From: Burkholderiales bacterium
Lineage (GTDB): Bacteria; Pseudomonadota; Gammaproteobacteria; Burkholderiales; Burkholderiaceae_A
DNA: 13,346 bases
Direction of reading: 5' to 3'
NCBI GenBank assembly: GCA_030834045.1
Contig: JAURFZ010000028.1
Coordinates: 1-13,346, forward strand
Shown: positions 1-6,844 of the stretch, in pieces
Layout: every line of letters starts with the position of its first letter
How positions within the stretch are numbered: position 1 is the first letter of the stretch
Made by a program: the position numbers and the translations under genes
Notes under the pieces: model-generated
Told to the model about the DNA's origin: nothing
The model's input: only the letters and a program-made list of their open reading frames with translations
The model's database searches: none

Positions 1-327
1 TTTCTCGCCTGTGGCGGCTTGGGCTTCGGCCAGCCGCTCGGTGTAGGGCCTGCTGTCTTTGAACTTCAGGGTGTCGACCGGGGAGATGTCCTGAGCGAGT
101 TCCTGCCTTGGCTCGGGATCAAGCAAGGCGTCAAGCCTTTGGCGTGCTCGAATTCGAAGGTGGTGGTTGCATGCCGGGCAGACCTGAAGGTTCTTTTCAA
201 GGTCCGCCTTGTAGAGAACGGAATCGCAGGCGGGGCACTTAAGCCAGAGCCCCTCGGGCACAGCACGCCTGCGAACTTCGGTTGGTGCTTGAATACGCGG
301 GGGCAGCAGTTTTTCTATCCAGCTCAT
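1..327 (-). CDS. accD: Acetyl-CoA carboxylase carboxyltransferase subunit beta, N-terminal part (cut by window edge)
   Basis: Only the first 109 codons are in the window; the gene continues past position 1. The translation begins MSWIEKLLPPRIQAP and carries the AccD zinc ribbon: Cys31, Cys34, Cys50 and Cys53 in the C-x2-C / C-x2-C spacing of the family. AccD pairs with AccA to form the carboxyltransferase that moves the carboxyl group from carboxybiotin to acetyl-CoA, giving malonyl-CoA for fatty acid synthesis in the cytoplasm. The ATG at 325..327 is preceded by AGGAAGG (335..341) seven bases upstream, which fixes the start. It lies 37 nt after the trpA stop; trpA-accD adjacency is typical of betaproteobacteria. 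The CoA-binding crotonase-like domain is outside the window, so integrity of the whole gene cannot be judged. Confidence 0.95.
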   Translation of the reverse strand, partial: MSWIEKLLPPRIQAPTEVRRRAVPEGLWLKCPACDSVLYKADLEKNLQVCPACNHHLRIRARQRLDALLDPEPRQELAQDISPVDTLKFKDSRPYTERLAEAQAATGEK

Positions 328-364
328 TGCACAACCTTCCTAAACCTGTTGCTACCCAGACCAG

Positions 365-1180
365 CTAGGCAGTCGCATCAAGCGCCTGCCGAATCGGATG
401 AAGAAAACCTCGCGCAGCCTTCAGGGTGTCGTGGCCGCGCTGGGCAGCCTCCTCCATGGTTCGAATTAAGGCGCTGCCAATGACCACGGCGTCGGCAAGT
501 CGGCCAACCGAGACTGCAGACTCCGGCCCCGAAATACCGAAGCCAACACCAAGTGGCAGATTGGTAAAGCTGCGAATGGACTGCAGCTTTTGGGCGACCT
601 GTTCGACATCCAAATGGCCTGCCCCAGTGACCCCTTTGAGCGAGACATAGTAAAGGTAGCCCGCGGCAAGCTTGGCCACCTTCTGGATACGCTCAAGACT
701 CGAGGTGGGCGCAAGAAGAAAAATAGGATCAAGATCGTGCTCACGCAAGGCCGCGGCAAAGGCCTCGCTTTCTTCGGGTGGGTAGTCCACCACCAGCACA
801 CCATCCACTCCAACCTGAGATGCCTTGGAGACAAAGGCGGCTACCCCCATGCGCTCAATGGGGTTGGCATAGCCCATAAGCACAACGGGCGTTTCGTTAT
901 CGGTCTCACGGAAGGTCTTCACCCAGTCAAGGCAGTTTAAAAGGCTTACGCCACGGGCCAAGGCACGCTCGCTCGAACGCTGAATGACTGGGCCATCGGC
1001 CATGGGGTCGGAAAACGGAACGCCGAGCTCAATAACATCGGCGCCCGAGGCCACAAGCGTGTGCATAAGGTTCACCGTTGCGTCGGGGGAGGGGTCTCCT
1101 GCCGTAACGTAAGGAATAAGTGCCTTGCGACCCTGGGACTGCAAAGCCTTGAAGCACTCTAAGAGCCGCGTTGATGCCAA
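365..1180 (-). CDS. trpA: Tryptophan synthase alpha subunit (TTG start)
   Basis: A 271-residue TIM-barrel protein of normal length for TrpA. It cleaves indole-3-glycerol phosphate to indole and glyceraldehyde-3-phosphate, and passes indole through a tunnel to TrpB in the alpha2-beta2 complex. The active-site acids are visible: Glu51 in IELGVPFSDP and Asp62 in MADGPVIQ, equivalent to E. coli Glu49 and Asp60. The glycine-rich phosphate-binding stretch GVGFGIS is present further on. The start is TTG at 1178..1180: an in-frame TAA lies five codons upstream, no ATG is near, and a purine-rich Shine-Dalgarno sits just upstream. It lies 48 nt after trpB and 37 nt before accD. The stop is TAG. No lesion is seen. 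Confidence 0.96.
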   Translation of the reverse strand: MASTRLLECFKALQSQGRKALIPYVTAGDPSPDATVNLMHTLVASGADVIELGVPFSDPMADGPVIQRSSERALARGVSLLNCLDWVKTFRETDNETPVVLMGYANPIERMGVAAFVSKASQVGVDGVLVVDYPPEESEAFAAALREHDLDPIFLLAPTSSLERIQKVAKLAAGYLYYVSLKGVTGAGHLDVEQVAQKLQSIRSFTNLPLGVGFGISGPESAVSVGRLADAVVIGSALIRTMEEAAQRGHDTLKAARGFLHPIRQALDATA

Positions 1181-1186
1181 AGCCTT

Positions 1187-1191
1187 CCCCT
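1187..1191 (-). promoter_or_regulatory. Shine-Dalgarno deciding the trpA TTG start
   Basis: On the minus strand the bases read AAAAGGGGAAGGCT directly before TTG. AGGGG (1187..1191) is spaced 6 nt from the TTG. With the in-frame TAA just upstream, this supports TTG as the true start rather than a later codon. Confidence 0.65.
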
Positions 1192-1228
1192 TTTAACCAG
1201 CAATACCCAGATGCACTCGGCGGCTTGC

Positions 1229-2440
1229 CTACATCTGAAGGCCAGAGGCCTGGGCAACGGTATGCATGTCCTTATCGCCTCGACCCGAAAGGTTCACCAG
1301 AATGGACTTATCCTTCGGCAGGGTGGGCGCAAGCTTGGCTGCATAGGCAAGGGCGTGGCTTGTCTCAAGCGCAGGAATAATGCCCTCGATACGACAGCAA
1401 TGATGGAAGGCCTCAAGTGCCTCGTCGTCGTTTACGGGAACGTATTCGGCGCGACCAGAGTCTTTCAGCCAGGCATGTTCAGGTCCAACCCCAGGGTAGT
1501 CAAGCCCTGCTGAGACCGAATGGGTTTCCGTAATTTGACCATTGGCATCTTGCAGCAAATAGGTTCGATTGCCATGCAAGACGCCGGGGGTTCCTGCCGT
1601 AAGCGAGGCCGCATGATGGCCAGACTGCACACCCTCGCCGCCTGCCTCAACTCCAATAAGGCGTACCCCGGGCTTGTCGATGTAGTCGTAGAAAATGCCC
1701 ATGGCGTTGCTACCCCCACCGACACAGGCGACAATAATATCGGGCTGCTGCCCGATGAGTTCGGGCATCTGCCAGAGGCACTCTTTGCCCACCACCGAAT
1801 TGAAGTCGCGCACCATGGCGGGATAGGGATGAGGGCCTGCCACCGTACCAATAATGTAGAAGGTGTCCTCAACATTCGTCACCCAGTCGCGCATGGCCTC
1901 GTTCAGCGCGTCTTTAAGTGTCTTGGAGCCACTTTCAACAGGCACAACTTCTGCGCCCAGCAGCTTCATACGATAGACATTTGCCGCCTGCCGGGCCACG
2001 TCGGTTGACCCCATGTAAACAACGCACTTCATACCAAACCGGGCTGCGACAGTGGCCGTTGCAACGCCGTGCTGCCCTGCTCCTGTCTCCGCAATAACCC
2101 TTGGCTTACCCATTGCACGGGCAAGCAAGGCCTGCCCGATGGTGTTGTTTACTTTGTGAGCGCCCGTATGGTTGAGGTCTTCACGCTTAAAGTAAATTTG
2201 AGCGCCACCCAGCTCGCTCGACCAGCGACGGGCATGATAAATAGGGCTTGGCCTGCCGACGAAGTGCTTGAGTTCTCGGGTCAGCTCCTCGTTAAAACCG
2301 GGGTCATCCTTCAGCTTGGCATAGGCTGCCTTAAGGTCTTCCAGTGCAAAAACCAATGTTTCTGACACAAAAGACCCCCCATAAGGCCCAAAATGGCCAG
2401 AGGCATCGGGGTAGTTATAAGGCAAATCGTTTGGCTTCAT
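1229..2440 (-). CDS. trpB: Tryptophan synthase beta subunit
   Basis: A 403-residue PLP enzyme of fold type II that condenses indole with L-serine to give tryptophan, acting with TrpA. The PLP-binding lysine is Lys96 in LNHTGAHKVNN. The catalytic glutamate is Glu118 in ETGAGQHG. Both sit nine residues beyond the E. coli positions Lys87 and Glu109. The phosphate-binding loop GGGSNA and a C-terminal SGRGDKD motif are also present. The ATG at 2438..2440 follows the trpF stop by 3 nt (TGA-ATC-ATG), and GGAG lies 9 nt upstream inside the trpF end, so translation is probably coupled to trpF. An early stop in trpF could therefore reduce trpB expression. The stop is TAG. The gene itself looks fully intact. 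Confidence 0.98.
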   Translation of the reverse strand: MKPNDLPYNYPDASGHFGPYGGSFVSETLVFALEDLKAAYAKLKDDPGFNEELTRELKHFVGRPSPIYHARRWSSELGGAQIYFKREDLNHTGAHKVNNTIGQALLARAMGKPRVIAETGAGQHGVATATVAARFGMKCVVYMGSTDVARQAANVYRMKLLGAEVVPVESGSKTLKDALNEAMRDWVTNVEDTFYIIGTVAGPHPYPAMVRDFNSVVGKECLWQMPELIGQQPDIIVACVGGGSNAMGIFYDYIDKPGVRLIGVEAGGEGVQSGHHAASLTAGTPGVLHGNRTYLLQDANGQITETHSVSAGLDYPGVGPEHAWLKDSGRAEYVPVNDDEALEAFHHCCRIEGIIPALETSHALAYAAKLAPTLPKDKSILVNLSGRGDKDMHTVAQASGLQM

Positions 2441-2443
2441 GAT

Positions 2444-3136
2444 TCATAACTCCGGAATTTGTCGCGCATCTGCTTGGGCTACAGCCTGCAGAAACTCCCT
2501 CATCTTACGCAAATCTTTGCGTCCCTTGTGAACAATGCCCTGGTCTTGCTGCTCGACGCCTGAGGAGACGTCAACGCAAGGGGCATGCGTGGTGCAGATG
2601 GCCTGCTCAACATTGCCAGGATCGAGCCCCCCGCTTAAAACCCAGCGATCTTCCAATCCAGCGGTGAGCCTTGGCAAGAGTCCCCAGTCGAATCGACTGC
2701 CACTGCCTCCGAATCCGGCTGAGTCGGCATCGAATAGGATCGCCTGGGCAACCGGCTGCCAGGCTTTAAGCTCCGCGGCCAGGTCATCAAGCGCTTTGGA
2801 TTCACGAGACAGTGATGGGCCTAAGCGAACGGCCTTAATAACTGGGCGCCCAAGCCCGGCTGCAAGCTCGGGCGGTTCGTCCCCATGGAGCTGAATATGG
2901 CTTAGGCCAACGGCCTGGGCAGTGGCACGAATAGCGTCTGCAGGACTATTCACAAAAAGCCCAACCGAACAGACCCAGGGTGGCAGGGCACGTCGAATGG
3001 CAAGCGCCTGGTCAAGGGTGACGGCCCGGGGGCTTTTTTCCTAGAAAACAAGGCCAATGGCATCTGCACCAAGGCGGCAGGCCTCAATGGCCTCGTCGGG
3101 CCGGGTTAATCCACAGATTTTGACTCGGGTTCGCAT
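2444..3136 (-). pseudogene. trpF: Phosphoribosylanthranilate isomerase interrupted by an in-frame amber codon
   Basis: The frame runs 231 codons from ATG at 3134..3136 (MRTRVKICGLTRPDE) to TGA at 2444..2446 and is recognisably TrpF throughout. TrpF performs the Amadori rearrangement of N-(5'-phosphoribosyl)anthranilate to CdRP in tryptophan synthesis. Seen in order: KICGLT with catalytic Cys8, GLVF at 28-31, then TAG at codon 32, then EKSPRAV, GLFVN at 59-63, LHGDE, FDADSAGFGG with catalytic Asp136, LSGGLDPGNV and VDVSSGVE at about 189-196. There is no frameshift and no second stop. Relatives usually have Tyr at codon 32 (GFVFYPKSPR type), and one base change makes TAG from TAC or TAT. The open C-terminal part (first start codon GTG at 2953, 169 residues) lacks Cys8 and barrel strand 1, so alone it should be inactive. 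The gene overlaps truA by 31 nt. Real nonsense mutation versus base-call error is unresolved. Confidence 0.88.
3041..3043 (-). other. In-frame TAG within trpF (codon 32)
   Basis: The plus strand reads CTA at 3041..3043, which is TAG in the trpF frame between codons for GLVF and EKSPRAV. Changing base 3041 from C to G or A would restore a tyrosine codon (TAC or TAT). Frame and length are otherwise preserved on both sides, so this is a substitution and not an indel, even though G and T homopolymer runs lie just beside it (3027..3039). Confidence 0.9.
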
Positions 3137-3885
3137 ACGAAGAGTTGATCGTACTCGACATGCTCAAGGCACAGCCCCTGGGCAGGAAATGTACGGTCTG
3201 CCAAACGACGGTCTTTAACCGCAAGCAGGTTGGCCAGATGATCTTCCTTCTGGACCCCTTGGCCAACCGCCACAAGACTGCCCACAATGTTGCGAACCAT
3301 GTGGTGCAGAAAGGCGTTTGCACGTATATCGATGGTAACCAAGCGGTTGTCGCGCGAAACAATCACTGACGAGAGCCTGCGAACAGGCGACTGCGCCTGA
3401 CACTGAGCCGCCCGAAAGCTTGAGAAATCGTGCTCGCCCACCAAAGCCTGGGCGGCCGCATGCATGGCAAGGTGGTCAAGTGGCTGGAAAACCCAGGTGG
3501 CAAAGCGACTCTGCAAGGGTGAGTCCACCGCATGGTTATAAAGCGCGTAACGGTAGGCCCGCGACCTTGCTGAAAACCTTGCATGAAAATCAGGAGCCAC
3601 GGGGCTTGCCCACTGCACCCGTATACCCGAGGGCAGAAACGAGTTAACCCCGCGAACCCAGTTCCAGACGGGCCGCTCAACCTCGACATCGATATGCACC
3701 ACTTGGCCCTTGGCATGGACGCCCGCGTCGGTGCGACCCGCGCAGACGCAGGTAACCGGCTCACCAACAAACGATGCCAGAGCGCGCTCAAACTGATCTT
3801 GAACCGACGCCCCCGAGGGCTGAGTCTGCCAGCCCTGGAAATGCGTTCCGTCGTAGGCCAGGCCGAGGGCAAGTCGATAGGGCAT
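3106..3885 (-). CDS. truA: tRNA pseudouridine synthase A
   Basis: A 259-residue protein that converts uridines 38-40 in the anticodon arm of tRNAs to pseudouridine. The N-terminus MPYRLALGLAYDGTHFQGWQ has the family YDG-x-x-F-x-GWQ motif. The catalytic aspartate is Asp53 in CAGRTDAGVHA. Also present are the RAYRYALYN region and the C-terminal FLHHMVRNIVG motif. I chose the ATG at 3883..3885, which overlaps the asd stop by one base (TAATG). The frame is open upstream to a GTG at 3936, but those 17 extra residues overlap asd and do not match the family start. The last 31 nt overlap the start of trpF. In many betaproteobacteria fimV sits between asd and truA; it is absent here. Confidence 0.96.
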   Translation of the reverse strand: MPYRLALGLAYDGTHFQGWQTQPSGASVQDQFERALASFVGEPVTCVCAGRTDAGVHAKGQVVHIDVEVERPVWNWVRGVNSFLPSGIRVQWASPVAPDFHARFSARSRAYRYALYNHAVDSPLQSRFATWVFQPLDHLAMHAAAQALVGEHDFSSFRAAQCQAQSPVRRLSSVIVSRDNRLVTIDIRANAFLHHMVRNIVGSLVAVGQGVQKEDHLANLLAVKDRRLADRTFPAQGLCLEHVEYDQLFVCEPESKSVD

Positions 3886-5018
3886 TAACGCATCAGAATG
3901 CGCAACATACGGCGTAGGGGCTCGGCGGCTCCCCACAACAACTGGTCCCCAATAGTAAAGGCACCCAGGTACTGCTCGCCCATGGCGAGTTTGCGAAGCC
4001 GTCCCACAGCAATATTGAGACTGCCCGTTACCTTGACCGGCGTGAGCTCTTGCATACTGTCTTCTTTAGTGTTCGGAATAAGCCGAACCCAGGGGTTGTC
4101 TTCGGCAATCATCTGCTCAATGTCCTTTAGTGGCACATTCTTATTGAGTTTGAACATAAGCGACTGGCTATGACAGCGCATGGCTCCAATACGAACACAA
4201 ATAGAATCGATAGGAATAGCTGGCTGATTGAAACCCGGGCCGCGACCCAGAATTTTGTTGGTCTCGGCACCCCCCTTCCATTCCTCAAGGCTCGTACCAT
4301 CCCCGCGGTCGGCATCAATCCAGGGAATGAGGCTGCCCGCAAGAGGAACCAAAAAGTGCTGGGTCTGCTCGGCCGAGAGGCTCTGCTGGGTTGCTAAGAC
4401 CTGGCGATCAATTTCTAAAATAGCGCTGGCCGGGTCATCAAGCAGCTGGTGCACGGACGCATTCAACGTCCCCATCTGGCTTAGAAGTTCGCGCATGTGC
4501 TGAGCACCACCACCGGAGGCGGCCTGGTAGGTGGTTGCTGTCATGAACTCCACAAGACCTGCCTTGTATAGGGCGCCCACAGCCATGAGCATGCAGCTCA
4601 CCGTGCAATTACCACCAATGAAATTTTTAATGCCCTTGTTCAAAGCCTGGTCAATAACGGGCTGGTTCACAGGGTCAAGCACAACCACGGCGTCATCCCT
4701 CATACGCAGTGTCTTGGCGGCATCAATCCAGTAGCCCGACCAGCCAGCCTGACGTAAAGGTTCATAGACCTCTTTGGTGTAGTCACTTCCCTGGCAGGTG
4801 AGTACGACATCGCATTCATTAAGCGCCGAAAGGTCGTGAGCATCGTAAAGGCGCGGCTCAACCTTTGGCAGACCAACAAGCGAGGTCGGGAGCGTTGCGC
4901 CTGCGTTTGAGGTCGAAAAAAACCGAGCCTCAAACTGACCGAAGTCAGACTCTTCAACCATTCGGGTCATTAAAACCGAACCCACCATACCCCGCCATCC
5001 CACCAGTCCTACGCGCAT
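3885..5018 (-). CDS. asd: Aspartate-semialdehyde dehydrogenase
   Basis: A 377-residue NADPH-dependent enzyme that reduces L-aspartyl-4-phosphate to aspartate semialdehyde, the branch point to lysine/diaminopimelate, threonine and methionine. The N-terminal nucleotide-binding motif is VGLVGWRGMVGS (3-14). The catalytic cysteine is Cys138 in GGNCTVSCMLM. Downstream are QAASGGGAQHMREL, EEWKGGAETNKIL, and Arg276/His283 in CVRIGAMRCHSQ, the substrate-binding and catalytic histidine region. The length fits the Gram-negative family of about 370 residues. ATG at 5016..5018 is preceded by AAGGGAG (5026..5032) at 7 nt. The gene lies 47 nt after leuB, with no hairpin in the gap, and its TAA shares a base with the truA ATG. 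Confidence 0.98.
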   Translation of the reverse strand: MRVGLVGWRGMVGSVLMTRMVEESDFGQFEARFFSTSNAGATLPTSLVGLPKVEPRLYDAHDLSALNECDVVLTCQGSDYTKEVYEPLRQAGWSGYWIDAAKTLRMRDDAVVVLDPVNQPVIDQALNKGIKNFIGGNCTVSCMLMAVGALYKAGLVEFMTATTYQAASGGGAQHMRELLSQMGTLNASVHQLLDDPASAILEIDRQVLATQQSLSAEQTQHFLVPLAGSLIPWIDADRGDGTSLEEWKGGAETNKILGRGPGFNQPAIPIDSICVRIGAMRCHSQSLMFKLNKNVPLKDIEQMIAEDNPWVRLIPNTKEDSMQELTPVKVTGSLNIAVGRLRKLAMGEQYLGAFTIGDQLLWGAAEPLRRMLRILMR

Positions 5019-5065
5019 TGCTTGACTCCCTTTATCGGTTTGCGCCTATCAATCTTTTCTTTTAT

Positions 5066-6145
5066 CTAGCCCAAGGCCGCGACAACAGCCTGGCCCATGG
5101 CCTTGGTTCCAACCATCTGAGCGCCAGGGCGCTGAATGTCGGCTGTGGCATAGCCCTGCGACAGCACCTTCGATACAGCCTGCTCAATGGCCTGAGCAGA
5201 CGCCTCGAGACCAAAGCTGTAACGCAGCATCATGGCTGCTGACAAAATGGTGGCCAAAGGGTTTGCTTTGTCTTGGCCCGCGATATCGGGCGCAGAGCCA
5301 TGAATGGGCTCATAGAGCCCCTTGTTGTTTGAATCAAGCGAGGCCGAGGCAAGCATGCCAATGGACCCAGTCAGCATGGAGGCCTCGTCTGACAAGATAT
5401 CGCCAAACATATTGCCCGTGACCATCACGTCGAACTGCTTGGGGTTTTTTAAAAGCTGCATGGCTGCGTTATCAACATAAATGTGCGAGAGCTCAATGTT
5501 TGGGTAGTCTGCGGCGAGTTCTGTCATAACGTTGCGCCAAAGCTGGGTGGTTTCAAGTACGTTGGCTTTATCCACCGAGCAAAGCCTATGGCTTCGCTTG
5601 GCTGCGGCCTCAAAGGCCACTCGGCCAATGCGTCGAATCTCGGTTTCGTTGTAGACCATGGTGTCAAAGCCCTCACGGTCGCCGTTGTCGAGGCGTCGAA
5701 CACCACGCGGCTGACCAAAATAAATGTCACCGGTAAGCTCACGAACAATAAGAATATCCATACCCGAGACGATCTCGGGTTTGAGGGTTGATGCATCGAC
5801 GAGATCTGGAAAAACAAATGCGGGCCTGAGATTCGCAAAAAGCTCGAGCCTCTTACGCAGTCCTAGTATGGCCTGCTCTGGACGTAGTTCGCGAGGCAGG
5901 TGATCAAGATGAAAGTCTCCCACGCTACCAAATAGAACAGCATCACTGGCCTGTGCAAGGGCCATGGTCTCTTCAGGCAAAGGATGGCCTTTTGCACGGT
6001 AGCCTGCCCCGCCAACAGCAGCGTGTTCAAGATTCAGGGCAAACTGACCCTGGGCGGCAAGTCGCTCTAAGACGGCAACAGCCTGCTCGGTAATTTCTGG
6101 GCCAATGCCGTCGCCGGCAAGAACAGCAATGTTTAAGGTGGTCAA
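5066..6145 (-). CDS. leuB: 3-isopropylmalate dehydrogenase (TTG start)
   Basis: A 359-residue NAD-dependent enzyme that oxidises and decarboxylates 3-isopropylmalate toward 2-ketoisocaproate in leucine synthesis. The N-terminal motif is AGDGIGPE (10-17). Substrate-binding arginines lie in LRKRLELFANLRP. Active-site residues Tyr142 (TGDIYFGQPRG), Lys193 (VDKANVL), Asp225 (YVDNAAM), and Asp249 and Asp253 (NMFGDILSDEAS) are all present. LYEPIHGSAPDIAG (277-290) is the NAD-binding loop; its glycine-histidine-glycine context and the following DKANPLA indicate LeuB rather than isocitrate dehydrogenase. The start is TTG at 6143..6145, with no ATG nearby and a short Shine-Dalgarno upstream. The frame is the same as leuD, separated only by the leuD TAA and five codons. 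The stop is TAG. Confidence 0.97.
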   Translation of the reverse strand: MTTLNIAVLAGDGIGPEITEQAVAVLERLAAQGQFALNLEHAAVGGAGYRAKGHPLPEETMALAQASDAVLFGSVGDFHLDHLPRELRPEQAILGLRKRLELFANLRPAFVFPDLVDASTLKPEIVSGMDILIVRELTGDIYFGQPRGVRRLDNGDREGFDTMVYNETEIRRIGRVAFEAAAKRSHRLCSVDKANVLETTQLWRNVMTELAADYPNIELSHIYVDNAAMQLLKNPKQFDVMVTGNMFGDILSDEASMLTGSIGMLASASLDSNNKGLYEPIHGSAPDIAGQDKANPLATILSAAMMLRYSFGLEASAQAIEQAVSKVLSQGYATADIQRPGAQMVGTKAMGQAVVAALG

Positions 6146-6150
6146 AATAA

Positions 6151-6155
6151 ACCTC
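6151..6155 (-). promoter_or_regulatory. Shine-Dalgarno deciding the leuB TTG start
   Basis: The minus strand reads CTAACGAGGTTTATT then TTG. GAGGT is 5 nt from the TTG. The leuD stop lies in the same frame 15 nt upstream, so TTG at 6145 is the only reasonable start before the conserved N-terminus. Confidence 0.6.
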
Positions 6156-6160
6156 GTTAG

Positions 6161-6844
6161 TTAGTTGGCAAGCGCCTGATGAGGGTCAGCCGCAAGCCAT
6201 GGCTTTTCAGAAAGGCGCTTTGCCTCAAAGGCCCGAATGGCTTCGGCCTTCTGAAGGGTAAGGCCAATGTCATCGAGTCCATTCACAAGACAGTGCTTAC
6301 GAAACGACTCAACCTCAAATGAACACTCAAACGTGCTGGTTGTTGTACCTACCGGTGGCACGGCCCGCACGGTCTGCTCAGGCAGATTAATTTCAAGCGA
6401 AAACCCCTCGTGCGCCTCGGTGAGGCGAAACAGCTCGTCCACCTTCTCGCCCGGAAGCACAATCGGCAAAAGCCCGTTCTTAAAGCAGTTATTAAAAAAG
6501 ATATCCGCATATGACGGTGCAATAAGCACTCGGAATCCGAAGTCCTCGAGAGCCCAAGGTGCATGCTCCCGAGACGACCCACAACCAAAGTTCTGACGGG
6601 CAAGCAGAACACTGGCGCCCTTGAAGCGTGGCTGATTCAAAACAAACTCGGGCCGCAACGTCCGCTTGTTGCAGTCCATGCCTGGCTGACCCTCGTCTTG
6701 GTAACGCCAGGCATCAAACAGGTTGGGGCCAAACCCTGCCCGTTTAATGGACTTCAAGAATTGTTTCGGAATGATGGCATCGGTATCAACATTGGCCCGA
6801 TCAAGGGGGGCGACCAGCCCTTGGTGAATGGTCAAAGGCGTCAT
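6161..6844 (-). CDS. leuD: 3-isopropylmalate dehydratase small subunit
   Basis: A 227-residue swivel-domain subunit that joins LeuC to form isopropylmalate isomerase (2- to 3-isopropylmalate). Family motifs visible are LDRANVDTDAIIPKQFLK (14-31), the substrate-loop signature NFGCGSSREHAPWAL (85-99), and PSYADIFFNNCFKNGLLPI. The length fits the proteobacterial form of 200-220 residues. The ATG at 6842..6844 overlaps the leuC TGA as ATGA, and a strong AAGGAG at 6851..6856 lies 6 nt upstream inside the leuC end, so expression is both coupled and independently primed. In some betaproteobacteria a small gene separates leuC from leuD; none is present here. The gene ends TAACTAAC, giving the leuD TAA and a second, out-of-frame TAA immediately after it. 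Confidence 0.98.
   Translation of the reverse strand: MTPLTIHQGLVAPLDRANVDTDAIIPKQFLKSIKRAGFGPNLFDAWRYQDEGQPGMDCNKRTLRPEFVLNQPRFKGASVLLARQNFGCGSSREHAPWALEDFGFRVLIAPSYADIFFNNCFKNGLLPIVLPGEKVDELFRLTEAHEGFSLEINLPEQTVRAVPPVGTTTSTFECSFEVESFRKHCLVNGLDDIGLTLQKAEAIRAFEAKRLSEKPWLAADPHQALAN

Noticed and set aside
2444..2953. Short trpF gene starting at GTG 2953 (169 aa)
   Set aside because: The upstream sequence in the same frame continues TrpF homology back to MRTRVKICGLT at 3136, and the short form lacks the catalytic cysteine, so this is a fragment and not a complete gene.
3041..3043. Amber recoding (pyrrolysine or a reassigned TAG) as the reason for the trpF stop
   Set aside because: At least five other genes in the window end with TAG at the expected protein length, so TAG is a normal stop here. 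Pyrrolysine is not expected in TrpF.
3106..3936. Longer truA from GTG 3936
   Set aside because: The 17 extra residues overlap asd by 52 nt and do not match the TruA N-terminus; ATG 3885 fits the family length and the junction.
5019..5065. Terminator between leuB and asd
   Set aside because: The 47 nt are A-rich on the coding strand with no inverted repeat; they hold only the asd ribosome site.
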